From CAVVIO01 sp963748095 (GTDB taxonomy: Bacteria; Bacteroidota; Bacteroidia; Bacteroidales; UBA10428): a stretch of DNA of 64,000 bases. The notes under the pieces are model-generated. The model made no database searches. It was not told the DNA's origin and saw only the letters and a program-made list of their open reading frames with translations. Numbering within the stretch: the stretch's first letter is position 1; each line of letters starts with the position of its first letter. The position numbers were made by a program, and so were the translations under genes. The stretch covers positions 1-64,000 of the forward strand of contig CAVVIO010000070.1 in NCBI GenBank assembly GCA_963748095.1, in the 5' to 3' direction. Below are positions 38,728-47,293 of this stretch, one piece after another.

Positions 38728-38815
38728 AAATTTCAGAAGCGAAGCGCACTTGCCTGCTGCAAGCAGGATGAAATTTGTAAGTCGAACGAATCCCGATAGC
38801 GGAGTGTATCGGGAT
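38728..38815. repeat. cluster of perfect inverted repeats
   Basis: Three stems within 90 nt: AAATTTCA (38728-38735) with TGAAATTT (38769-38776), enclosing CCTGCT (38753-38758) with AGCAGG (38762-38767); then ATCCCGATA (38790-38798) with TATCGGGAT (38807-38815). GC content is higher than in the flanks. It looks like an inserted repeat element; no coding capacity and no clear terminal repeats or target duplication were found. Confidence 0.6.
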
Positions 38816-38927
38816 AAATGAGTTTAACCTGCCAGATGTCAGGCTGGTACTCCGAAGCTTGTATCGAAAATAAATTAATTTCTATATGGATACCTCAACA
38901 GCTTGCTGCGAGGTTGTTCATTAAAAT

Positions 38928-38994
38928 AAAAAAACCCCGGCACCACCCGGGGTTCAACACCTAAAACTAATTAAACCCTATCAAACGAAAAAAA
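38928..38994 (-). ncRNA. array element D: candidate small RNA with intrinsic terminator
   Basis: Stem AACCCCGG/CCGGGGTT at 38933-38940 and 38947-38954, same loop as A, B and E. Both conserved boxes intact. T-run on minus. Located 570 nt from element C; the gap contains the GC-rich hairpin cluster. Confidence 0.6.
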
Positions 38995-39110
38995 CTTATT
39001 TTAATGTTTTTTATGACTATTTTAACGTTAAACGCTTTTCAGGGTTATTGAAAAATATATGATATTAACCACCCCAAAACGATGATTTATGTTACCATTC
39101 AATTTATTCC

Positions 39111-39179
39111 AAAAAAATAGCCCCGGCACCACCCGGGGCTAAAACACCTAAAACTAATTAAACCCTATCAAACGAAAAA
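39111..39179 (-). ncRNA. array element E: candidate small RNA with intrinsic terminator
   Basis: Practically identical to element A over the whole ~67 nt, including the G-C second pair (stem at 39119-39126 and 39133-39140) and the TATTTTTTT tail on minus. Sequence outside the element differs from A, so the duplicated unit is just the element. Confidence 0.6.
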
Positions 39180-39520
39180 TTCTTATATATTTTTATTTCT
39201 TTACTGTTTTGGTTATTTATTAATAAAATTCATCAAACTGAAAAAATAATTTCGGATTAATCAGAATCTACATTAATTATTATAACAAACCTGATTTTAT
39301 TTTATACGATTAATATCCGTGCAAATATTATAAAAATAATTTAAGAAAAAGAATTTTTTCAAATAAGTTTTTAACACGACATATTATTATAAATCATCAT
39401 TTAGGTATAATAACTAAGTAATAAAAGCATATAATTCCGGTTATTATTTAATAATTTGCAATTATTTTTAATTTAGTTTATCAATTCTTTTATATTTACT
39501 GTAAATGAATCGGGGCTGAC

Positions 39521-40159
39521 ATGAAGCAGGTTGTTACTGAGACTTTAATACGCATATTATCTCATTTAATTGCAGCATTTCGGAAAGTTAAACAAAAAGA
39601 CATTCCTGAAATGCTGACTATTTATTTTAAAAGCATAAATGTATCATTTAATCGAACTTTACTTGAAGAAAATATAGACAAAGAAAGCATTCAGGATATT
39701 TCTCAATTATCTTTTCCTGAGAAGTTAGAAGCAATTGGTGAATATTTTGAAAATTTTTGCGGTAAATCGGACCTTATTATTCAAGATCGGATAATCATCT
39801 ATTTGCATATAATTCAATATGTTGTTAAGGATTCATTATTCGATCAGGAAGTTACAGGCATATTAAAAAAACTGGCTCTTAAATTAAATTTAACACAAGA
39901 GCAATTTGATGACCTGTATAAATTTACAACACTTGAAAAAATAGAAGACATACAATCAGATCGTTTCCTGGTATTAAGTTCAGAGATTAAAAAAGATGAA
40001 AATCAATTGGAGGGAAGCTGGATTGAAAGTAATATTCCTTCTCAAGGTGGTCCGATCAGAGAAATTGAAGAAGAGTCCTTTAAAGGCACACTTGTTTTTA
40101 TATATTTGGAACAATTGAAGTCGTTCATTGTAAAGAGGATGGAAAATAGCTTCGCTTAA
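39521..40159 (+). CDS. TerB-like N-terminal part of a membrane ABC protein (frameshifted)
   Basis: 212 residues, no signal peptide. Helical, with a TerB-like stretch (LIIQDRIIIYLHIIQYV ... VTGILKKLALKLNLTQEQFDDLYKF) that follows the acidic EF-like spacing of such domains. The last part turns into beta-strands (FKGTLVFIYLEQLKSFIVKRMENS). In Bacteroidota a TerB-like domain is often fused to an ABCG-type half transporter through a short FHA-like beta region, and the next gene begins with the rest of that region in the +1 frame. I therefore read this and the following entry as one gene with an extra base near 40149-40154. Confidence 0.68.
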   Translation: MKQVVTETLIRILSHLIAAFRKVKQKDIPEMLTIYFKSINVSFNRTLLEENIDKESIQDISQLSFPEKLEAIGEYFENFCGKSDLIIQDRIIIYLHIIQYVVKDSLFDQEVTGILKKLALKLNLTQEQFDDLYKFTTLEKIEDIQSDRFLVLSSEIKKDENQLEGSWIESNIPSQGGPIREIEEESFKGTLVFIYLEQLKSFIVKRMENSFA

Positions 40160-40196
40160 AAATCCGAAACCAACCGGAGACCATCAACTGTTCAAT

Positions 40197-42593
40197 ATGC
40201 TGGGCCCGGGAGATGAATTGCAGTTAAATGAAAATTATATTCTGGAATACCATGATATTAAAAAACATTACCTGCAGGGAATTACAAAAAGGAGTTTGCG
40301 AATTGCAGCGGGAAATATTGAATTTTTCTATAATCCTCCTTTCAGGGGGTTAAAAGAATTCAGTTTCAGGGAAGAAACCGGACAGTTAATTGGAATCATA
40401 GGCCAGGAAGGAGTTGGAAAGACAACATTGCTGAAAATGATAGCTGGTGAAATGAAACCCGATAAAGGCACTATCTCTATCAATGGCTTTGATCTTAATG
40501 AGAATATATATTTATTAAAAGGAATTATAGGAAATGTAACGGAGGAGGATATGCTATTTGAAGAACTGACGGTATATGAAAACATTTATCTGACTGCCAA
40601 GTTCTTTTTCAGCGATCTTTCGGAACACGATCTGGTTGGTAAAATAAACCATCTCATGGAGGAAATCGGGTTGGAAAATATTCGGGATGTGAGGGTAGGA
40701 TCATTTTCTGAAAAAAATATTCAACCCGGACAACGAAGGCTTGTAAATATTGCACTTGAATTACTGCGTGAGCCGGATATATTGGTAGTAGATGATGCCA
40801 TTGAACGGTTAAATATGGCCGATTCATCAAAAGTGATTAAAGTGCTTCACCAGTATACCTTTAAAGGTAAACTTGTAGTTACAAGTATCAGTCAGACCAG
40901 CCAATCGGTATTCAGAATGTTTGATAAAATCTGGGTAATTGATGAAGGTGGATTTCCTATTTTTCAGGGAAGCCCATTAGACGCTTACAATTACTTTTCC
41001 CGGGAAGTAAAACATCCGGTTGAAGAAGAAAACGAAACATCGGTAAAACATGTAAGTCCGGAAACAATCTTAGACCTCGTAAATACAAGAACACTCGATT
41101 CATGCGGTAATGAAAGTCTCTCCAGAAAGATTTCCCCCGAAGACTGGAATCTTAAATATCATCAGTACCAGGACAAGATACAAACAAAAATATCGAAATC
41201 TGCATTGCCGAGGGGTTTTCTTAAGACGCCTAATCTCGAAACGCAATTTAGATTTTACAGCATCCGGAACTTCAGGACCAAGTTTTATCGGAAGCGAATG
41301 CTATTCATTACATTGCTTATCGGACCGATAACTGCATTTATCCTGGGATTGATTTTGCGCAATAAAACGGGCGGTCAATACCTGTTTTCCGGTAATATGA
41401 ATCTTTCCATATATTATTATACCAGTATATTGATTTCATTTTTCTTTGGCCTTATTGGTAGTGCCAGGGAAATAATGAAAGAGAAACACATCCTTAATAA
41501 AGAAGAATACCTGAATTTTAGTCGTTTTAGTTACGTAAATTCAAAGATTACTTTTTTATTTATCATAGCAGGAATTCAAACTTTATTATATGCACTTACC
41601 GGGAATTTATTACTTGGGATTCACGGAATGACCCTGTATTTCTGGCTTTTGCTATTTAGTATGGCCGGATTGGGATCTGTACTCGGATTAATTTTTTCCT
41701 GTTCTTTTCGTTCCGATGTTGTAATATATGGCGTAGCCATACCTGTGGCACTTGCCCTCCAGTTTTTTTTGGGTGGAGGATATATTTCCTACAAAAATTT
41801 GAATCTGAATAAATATAAATATACTCCCATTTCAGGAGATCTTATGCCTGCGCGCTGGGCTTACGAAGCAATGGTAATAAAACAGTTCAGGGATAATAAG
41901 TATGAAAAAAACTTTTACAATCTTGATCGCGATATCAGCCAGTCATCCTACCTGGCATTTCATTTACTACCGGAACTTCAGGAAGCCCTGATCTTTAATC
42001 CTTACGATTCCAATAACTTCGATACACTTAAGTATCAGCTTAAATTGATACGAAGTGGTATATCTCAGATTGTTAGAAATCAAAAGGTATTTCCTTTTGA
42101 ATATTACAATCAGCTTTATCCTTTGAAATATTCTCCTAAAATTGCAGAAGAAACATCCGGGTACCTGACATATCTGGAATATTATTTTTATGATGCATAC
42201 GATTCTGCCATGCACAAAAAAGAACTGAAAACAGCACGTTTAACAGATTCACTGGGCATCAATGGTTTTCATGAGTTAAAGGAGCAAAATTACAATTATC
42301 ACCTGGCAGATATGATTACCGGAAGTCCGCATGATTCAACTTTTGTTATCAGGGACACCATCCCTGTTCAATTAGTCGATCCTGTTTATCAACCTCCGGT
42401 ATCGAATAATGGCCGTGCATCCATGTTTCTTCCCTATAAAATGCTTAATGGAGAACTGATAGATACATACTGGTACAATGTTTCAGTTATTTGGTTATAT
42501 TCCTTTGTTTTGTACATTATCCTTTTAATTGACCTGTTCAATAAAACGGGCATATTCTTTTATAAAAGAATTTATCGGGGTGATCGTAAATGA
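40197..42593 (+). CDS. ABCG-like half transporter with degenerate ATPase site (frameshifted from TerB part)
   Basis: 798 residues from the ATG at 40197; the frame is open back to about 40134 and the family-like text begins near 40152 (SLKNPKPTGDHQLF). Domains: end of FHA-like region (1-60), ATPase (about 65-270), then six membrane helices (first LFITLLIGPITAFILGLIL near 366; the last near 770), with a large loop of about 200 residues before the last. Walker A GQEGVGKTT is intact. The signature reads IQPGQRRLVNIA (no LSGG), Walker B is ILVVDDAIERL (Asp instead of catalytic Glu) and the H-loop His is replaced (TSISQTSQ). Hydrolysis may be weak or absent. Membrane-bound; substrate unknown. Confidence 0.8.
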   Translation: MLGPGDELQLNENYILEYHDIKKHYLQGITKRSLRIAAGNIEFFYNPPFRGLKEFSFREETGQLIGIIGQEGVGKTTLLKMIAGEMKPDKGTISINGFDLNENIYLLKGIIGNVTEEDMLFEELTVYENIYLTAKFFFSDLSEHDLVGKINHLMEEIGLENIRDVRVGSFSEKNIQPGQRRLVNIALELLREPDILVVDDAIERLNMADSSKVIKVLHQYTFKGKLVVTSISQTSQSVFRMFDKIWVIDEGGFPIFQGSPLDAYNYFSREVKHPVEEENETSVKHVSPETILDLVNTRTLDSCGNESLSRKISPEDWNLKYHQYQDKIQTKISKSALPRGFLKTPNLETQFRFYSIRNFRTKFYRKRMLFITLLIGPITAFILGLILRNKTGGQYLFSGNMNLSIYYYTSILISFFFGLIGSAREIMKEKHILNKEEYLNFSRFSYVNSKITFLFIIAGIQTLLYALTGNLLLGIHGMTLYFWLLLFSMAGLGSVLGLIFSCSFRSDVVIYGVAIPVALALQFFLGGGYISYKNLNLNKYKYTPISGDLMPARWAYEAMVIKQFRDNKYEKNFYNLDRDISQSSYLAFHLLPELQEALIFNPYDSNNFDTLKYQLKLIRSGISQIVRNQKVFPFEYYNQLYPLKYSPKIAEETSGYLTYLEYYFYDAYDSAMHKKELKTARLTDSLGINGFHELKEQNYNYHLADMITGSPHDSTFVIRDTIPVQLVDPVYQPPVSNNGRASMFLPYKMLNGELIDTYWYNVSVIWLYSFVLYIILLIDLFNKTGIFFYKRIYRGDRK

Positions 42594-42825
42594 TCTGTAT
42601 AGCTGATCAAGTTATATTATTCTGTTTTAATTCCTTACAGAAAAATATTAAAACAATTTGTTAAAGGTTAGTTTTTAGAAATTGTTAAACCATCGGACTG
42701 GTATTGTGGATTTTGAATCAAAATTTGAATGAGAAAAAGTCAGAAGTAGATTTAAAATTCTTTTTTTAATTCGATTTTTCTCCTATTTTTATGCATAATC
42801 CGTTAACCCTCTGATACCATTGCAA

Positions 42826-44661
42826 ATGAAACTACATCTTGTTGATTTTCTAATCATTTTAGCTTACCTGATTTCTATTATAGTTGTTGGAATCGTATTA
42901 AAGAAAAGAGCCGAAAAGGATAAATCGTCGTACCTGCTGGGTAGTAACCGGCTGCCCTGGTACATGTTAGGTTTATCGAATGCTTCGGGAATGTTCGATA
43001 TATCCGGAACAATGTGGCTGGTAACCATTATGTTTGTTTATGGAATGAAAAGTATCTGGATACCCTGGCTATGGCCGGTATTTAACCAGATATTTCTAAT
43101 GGTTTACATTTCTGTATGGCTTCGCAGATCAAATGTAACAACTGGAGCGGAATGGATTCGTACACGATTCGGAGCCGGCTCAGGTGGAAAATTGTCTCAC
43201 AATATTGTTGTAGTATACGCTCTTATCGGCGGACTCGGATTTCTGGCATACGGTTTTGTGGGACTGGGAAAATTTGTTGAGATCTTCGTCCCCTGGGATT
43301 ATGTATGCGGTGTTTTTCATATACGACCCGATATCATTCCGCCACAGTATATTCCGCATGTTTACGGTGTAATATTCACATTCATTGCCACTTTTTATTC
43401 CATTCTTGGCGGTATGGTAAGTATTGTATGGGCCGATGTTATTCAATATAGTATCATGACTATTTCAGCATTTGTAATAGCATTTATAGCCATGCATGCC
43501 CTTTCGGGAAATACGCTTGCAGTTCCTGATGGGTGGAGTAGCCCGTTTTTCGGATGGAAACTGAATCTCGACTGGTCAGGCATCATTAACGAAGTGAATT
43601 CGGTTATTAAAAGTGATGGATATTCGCTTTTCTCGGTTTTTATGATGATGATGCTGTTCAAGGGAATTTTAATAAGCGCTGCAGGCCCAGCTCCAAATTA
43701 CGATATGCAAAAAATCCTCGCTACACGTTCACCTAAAGAAGCTGCCAAAATGAGCGGTTCGGTTTCATTTATTTTAATGCCTTTCCGATACTTATTAATT
43801 ACAGGTTTTGCTGTTCTGGGACTTCTTTATTACAATAAACTCAACCTGATGGTTGGCGATCATATCGACTTCGAACAGATATTACCTTCAGCTATCAGCC
43901 AGTTCGTTCCGGTTGGTTTTATGGGTCTCTTGCTGGCAGGACTTACAGCGGCATTTATGTCAACTTTTGCAGGTACACTAAACGCGGCCCAGGCATACGT
44001 GGTAAACGATCTGTACCTGAAATATATTAACCCGGAAGCAAAAGGTAAAAAAGTCAGTCGTATCAGCTATGCAGTAGGTATAATTACCGTACTGATAAGT
44101 ATCGTACTCGGGATTTTTGCCAAAGATGTGGACAGCGTGTTAAAATGGATTGTGTCGGCATTGTGGGGAAGCTTTGTGGCTTCGAATGTGCTGAAATGGT
44201 ACTGGTGGCGTTTCAACGGACACGGTTATTTCTGGGGAATGGTTACCGGATTGGTACCGGCTCTTATTTTCCCGCTTTTTATTTCCGATCAATATTTACT
44301 CTATTTTTTCCCGTTGTTATTGGTAATCTCACTGATAGGGTGTATCGTGGGAACATATGCTACCCAACCTACCGATGAAAAGGTACTGACAGATTTTTAC
44401 AAAACCGTAAGGCCATGGGGTTTCTGGAAACCTGTGCATGAAAAAGTAATGGCCATTGATCCGAATTTTAAAAGAAATACCCGGTTCAAGATGGATATGT
44501 TCAATATATTTATCGGTATAATATGGCAGACAGCCCTGGTTGCCTTACCTATTTATATTGTTTTACTGAACAATAAAGGCTGGATTATTACCCTGTCTAT
44601 AGTTGTAGTAACTACGACAATACTCAAAAAAACCTGGTGGGATAAACTGGAGGATAATTAG
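42826..44661 (+). CDS. sodium:solute symporter (SSS family)
   Basis: 611-residue inner-membrane transporter, about 14 helices, coupling Na+ to uptake of a sugar or similar solute. Helix 1 carries VDFLIILAYLISIIVVG, followed by the usual SSYLLGSNRLPWYMLGLSNASG and FATFYSILGGMVSIVWADVIQ-like segments. A cytoplasmic C-terminal region with two further helices is present. Start set at the ATG at 42826; an in-frame TTG two codons earlier is less likely. It faces the esterase/GH3 operon tail-to-tail, so it may import the sugars released by those enzymes (inference from context). Confidence 0.9.
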   Translation: MKLHLVDFLIILAYLISIIVVGIVLKKRAEKDKSSYLLGSNRLPWYMLGLSNASGMFDISGTMWLVTIMFVYGMKSIWIPWLWPVFNQIFLMVYISVWLRRSNVTTGAEWIRTRFGAGSGGKLSHNIVVVYALIGGLGFLAYGFVGLGKFVEIFVPWDYVCGVFHIRPDIIPPQYIPHVYGVIFTFIATFYSILGGMVSIVWADVIQYSIMTISAFVIAFIAMHALSGNTLAVPDGWSSPFFGWKLNLDWSGIINEVNSVIKSDGYSLFSVFMMMMLFKGILISAAGPAPNYDMQKILATRSPKEAAKMSGSVSFILMPFRYLLITGFAVLGLLYYNKLNLMVGDHIDFEQILPSAISQFVPVGFMGLLLAGLTAAFMSTFAGTLNAAQAYVVNDLYLKYINPEAKGKKVSRISYAVGIITVLISIVLGIFAKDVDSVLKWIVSALWGSFVASNVLKWYWWRFNGHGYFWGMVTGLVPALIFPLFISDQYLLYFFPLLLVISLIGCIVGTYATQPTDEKVLTDFYKTVRPWGFWKPVHEKVMAIDPNFKRNTRFKMDMFNIFIGIIWQTALVALPIYIVLLNNKGWIITLSIVVVTTTILKKTWWDKLEDN

Positions 44662-44821
44662 GATTTAAGCGGTTTTATATTTGAAAGAGTCTTCACATTT
44701 CAAAAGCTTTTGATATTACTGCTTCTTAAAGCCTTAGATTGTTGATAAATAAAAACAGGTTCAGGTATTGCACTTTTGGATTATACAAAATCTCCGATCT
44801 TCATTTACGGTTAAAAACAGA

Positions 44822-44855
44822 ACTGCCTCAATGGAAATAATTCTATTGAGGCAGT
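44822..44855 (-). terminator. terminator of the GH3/esterase operon
   Basis: ACTGCCTCAAT (44822-44832) pairs perfectly with ATTGAGGCAGT (44845-44855) around a 12-nt loop. On the minus strand it is followed by TTCTGTTTTTAA, a T-rich tail; on + it is followed by CCCGTTC. It lies 64 nt beyond the last esterase stop, so it ends the minus-strand operon. Confidence 0.7.
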
Positions 44856-44918
44856 CCCGTTCTTGTCTGAATACCAGACGTCGTAATTAAGCAGTGTAGT
44901 CTTTCATAAACAGTACTA

Positions 44919-46040
44919 TTACTTAAAGAGCAGCGGAGCAAGCTGATACAGGCTGCGACGCCATGTCTGGAATTCGTGAGCTGTGTTTTCGGAAATATAC
45001 GAAACAGCATTAAAGCCAGCGTCTTTTAATGCAACAACAGCATTTTTAACACCTTCAGGTCTTTCGCGACTTCCACAGCTTATAAAAATGAGTTTGACCT
45101 TTGACTTGTCTTTGATGTCCTCCGGCTTGTATATACCACCGCTCAGAAGGGCATAGTATGAGAATACGTCCGGTTTGTTAAGCGTAATCATACGGGTTTC
45201 CATACCTCCCATTGAAAGTCCGGCCATTGCGCGGTGAGACTGGTCGGCTATTGTACGGAAGTTGTTATCGATGTAAGGGATTAATTCGTCTACCAAAACG
45301 GTCTGGAACGGAGTTATATCGAAATTCCTCAGACCACCGAATTTTATTTCATTGGTCATTCCGTAAGTCATTACAATGATAAATGGTTCGGTTTTGCCTT
45401 CGGCAATCAGGTTATCCATAATCAGATTGGCATGCCCCTGATTGGTCCAGGCAGTTTCGTCCTCGCCCCAGCCATGCTGAAGGTACAATACAGGATAACG
45501 TTTCGCCTGGTCTTTGTCATACCCCGGAGGAGTATAAACAAATGCCCTGCGAGAGGTTTCTGTGCTTGCAGAAGGGAAAAGTATCTGCTGCACCTTACCG
45601 TGAGGAACATCCTTCAGTGCATAAAAGTCCTGGTCATGTGCAGGTATTTCGATACCGCTTTCCCAGCGAACAGAGCCGTAAAAGTTCAAGGCGCCGGGAT
45701 CGTTAAATATCCCGCTGTCTACTGACAAATGGTAGTAATGGAACCCTTCATCCATCGGTCCTTCTGTGGTTCCCATCCAGGAGCCGTCCGCTGCTTTCGT
45801 AAGTTTGGTTCCTCCTCTTCCGCCTAATCCAAGGCTGACCGTTACACTTTTAGCCTGTGGAGCTTCGATACGGAATCGCGCATAGCCCTGTGAATTTACC
45901 TGCGGGTATTCTTTTCCGGGCTGATTAAGGGTGGAAGGTTTAAAGTCTTCGATAATTGCCGGCTTGTCTGTTTGTGCCAGACACATCGAACCGGACAATG
46001 TAAGTATCAGGCTTATGGTAAATAAATACTGTTTCATCAT
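44919..46040 (-). CDS. secreted CE1-type esterase (feruloyl-esterase-like), second copy
   Basis: 373 residues. Signal peptide about 1-22 (SLILTLSGSMCLAQ). An N-terminal CBM48-like beta-sandwich (about 35-140) is followed by an alpha/beta-hydrolase with YLQHGWGEDETAW, nucleophile AGLSMGGMETR (Ser) and catalytic His in NTAHEFQTWR. This layout is that of Bacteroidota xylan/feruloyl esterases (CE1) that free ester groups from arabinoxylan. It is a paralogue of the gene just upstream (9 nt apart), with strong similarity along its whole length. Last gene of the GH3 operon. Confidence 0.9.
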   Translation of the reverse strand: MMKQYLFTISLILTLSGSMCLAQTDKPAIIEDFKPSTLNQPGKEYPQVNSQGYARFRIEAPQAKSVTVSLGLGGRGGTKLTKAADGSWMGTTEGPMDEGFHYYHLSVDSGIFNDPGALNFYGSVRWESGIEIPAHDQDFYALKDVPHGKVQQILFPSASTETSRRAFVYTPPGYDKDQAKRYPVLYLQHGWGEDETAWTNQGHANLIMDNLIAEGKTEPFIIVMTYGMTNEIKFGGLRNFDITPFQTVLVDELIPYIDNNFRTIADQSHRAMAGLSMGGMETRMITLNKPDVFSYYALLSGGIYKPEDIKDKSKVKLIFISCGSRERPEGVKNAVVALKDAGFNAVSYISENTAHEFQTWRRSLYQLAPLLFK

Positions 46041-46049
46041 TTTTCTTTT

Positions 46050-47226
46050 TTAATTTTTGAATAGTAACGGTGCAAACTGATAAAAGCCCCTTCGCCAGCT
46101 CTGCCATTCGTGAGCCGTTTGTGGAGAGACATAGAATTTGGTGTTGATACCTTCTTCTTTCTAATGCTTCCGTGTTCTCTTTCGGATCGCCGCCAAAACC
46201 TCTTCTCGGGTTTTCCAGTTCGCGACTGCCATAGCTAACAAACACAAGTTTGACTTTTTCTTTAAAACCGGGGGCGTTTTGAACATCTTCGGGACTTATG
46301 CTGCCTCCGCTAAAAATACCGGCATACGAGAATACATCGGGATTGGCGAGTGTAATAATACGGGTTTGCATGCCACCCATAGATAATCCGGCCATTGCCC
46401 GGTCAGGCTGATCGGCAAGGGTCCGGTAGTTGGCATCGATCATAGGAATGATATCGTTCAGCAAGGTATTCATGAAACCGTCAGCCCAGCCTTTCGGGGG
46501 CCAGGGACCTGCAGGGCGTTCACCCGGCTTGGGAGGGCGGGCGCTCTCGGGCATACGCCAGGTTCCGTTATCCATTACAATAATAAAAGGTCTGGCTTTT
46601 CCTTCGGCAATCAGATTATCCATTATCAGATTGACTTTGCCCTGATTGGACCAGCCGGTCTCGTCTTCACCGCCACCATGTTGCAGGTACAGCACCGGAT
46701 AGCGTTTTGTTACATCCGTGTCATATTCAGGTGGAGTATATACAAAACAACGGCGCATGCTGTTATTGCTTTTAGAAAAATAAATTTGCTCACGTACCTG
46801 TCCGTGAGGAACGTTCTTTAGTGCATAGAAATCCTGATCTTTAGCAGGAACTTCAATGCCGCTGCCCCACCGGCTGGCACCATAAAAGTACAGACTGTTG
46901 GGATCGGGAACCGATGCTCCGTCTATGTTGAGCTGGTAATAATGAAAGCCCTCATCCTGCGGAGCCGATTCACCTGTCCAGACACCGTTTTCATCTTTGG
47001 TCAGGTCGTATTTTACGGCGCCGATATCAAGCTGGACCAGCCTGGCTTCAGGGGCCGAAATTTTCACCCTTACCCTGCCTTCCGAATTTACCTGCGGATA
47101 CTCCTTGCCCGGTTGGTTAACCGATGAAGGTTTGAAGTCTTCAACTACATTGGGCTGCGATTGTGCAGAACCAATTCCGCCGGTCATCAATGCCGCGAAT
47201 GTAACAATTAGAATTTTGTATTTCAT
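46050..47226 (-). CDS. secreted CE1-type esterase, first copy (frameshifted near 3' end)
   Basis: Same architecture as its neighbour: signal peptide, CBM48-like domain and esterase with YLQHGGGEDETGW and AGLSMGGMQTR. The minus-strand frame goes wrong after EALERR, at a purine run (+ strand 46151-46161). In the shifted frame it continues as EGINTKFYVSPQTAHEWQ, containing the catalytic His, and ends at a stop at 46050-46052 with FAPLLFKN, just like the paralogue. Uncorrected, the frame runs on to 45940, into the next gene, without the catalytic histidine. It differs from the paralogue by a Pro-rich insertion (PPKPGERPAGPWPP). Starts 67 nt after the GH3 stop. Confidence 0.88.
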
Positions 47227-47293
47227 TATAAAATCTCCTTTGGTTATTAATTAATAATAAGGTTTGTTTTTTGGATTATTTTTATGTCAGATA

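Larger units (their letters stand above)
37492..39520. other. 2-kb non-coding block with a five-copy hairpin array
   Basis: Lies between the 5' ends of the M1 peptidase (-) and the TerB-like gene (+). No protein gene found. It carries five copies of one ~65-nt element (listed as ncRNA A to E), all in the same orientation, and a cluster of GC-rich hairpins at 38728-38815. The remaining sequence is A/T-rich with no shared words between copies apart from the elements themselves. Confidence 0.75.

Noticed and set aside
37832..39179. CRISPR array
   Set aside because: Copies are 65 nt with 120-500-nt irregular gaps and internal terminators; no cas genes nearby.
40130..40200. Programmed +1 frameshift in TerB-ABC
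   Set aside because: No slippery codon shared with the other three sites; an extra base is the simpler explanation, though not disproved.
45940..46049. 3' extension of the first esterase into the second
   Set aside because: Product of the frameshift; in the corrected frame the gene stops at 46050-46052 like its paralogue.
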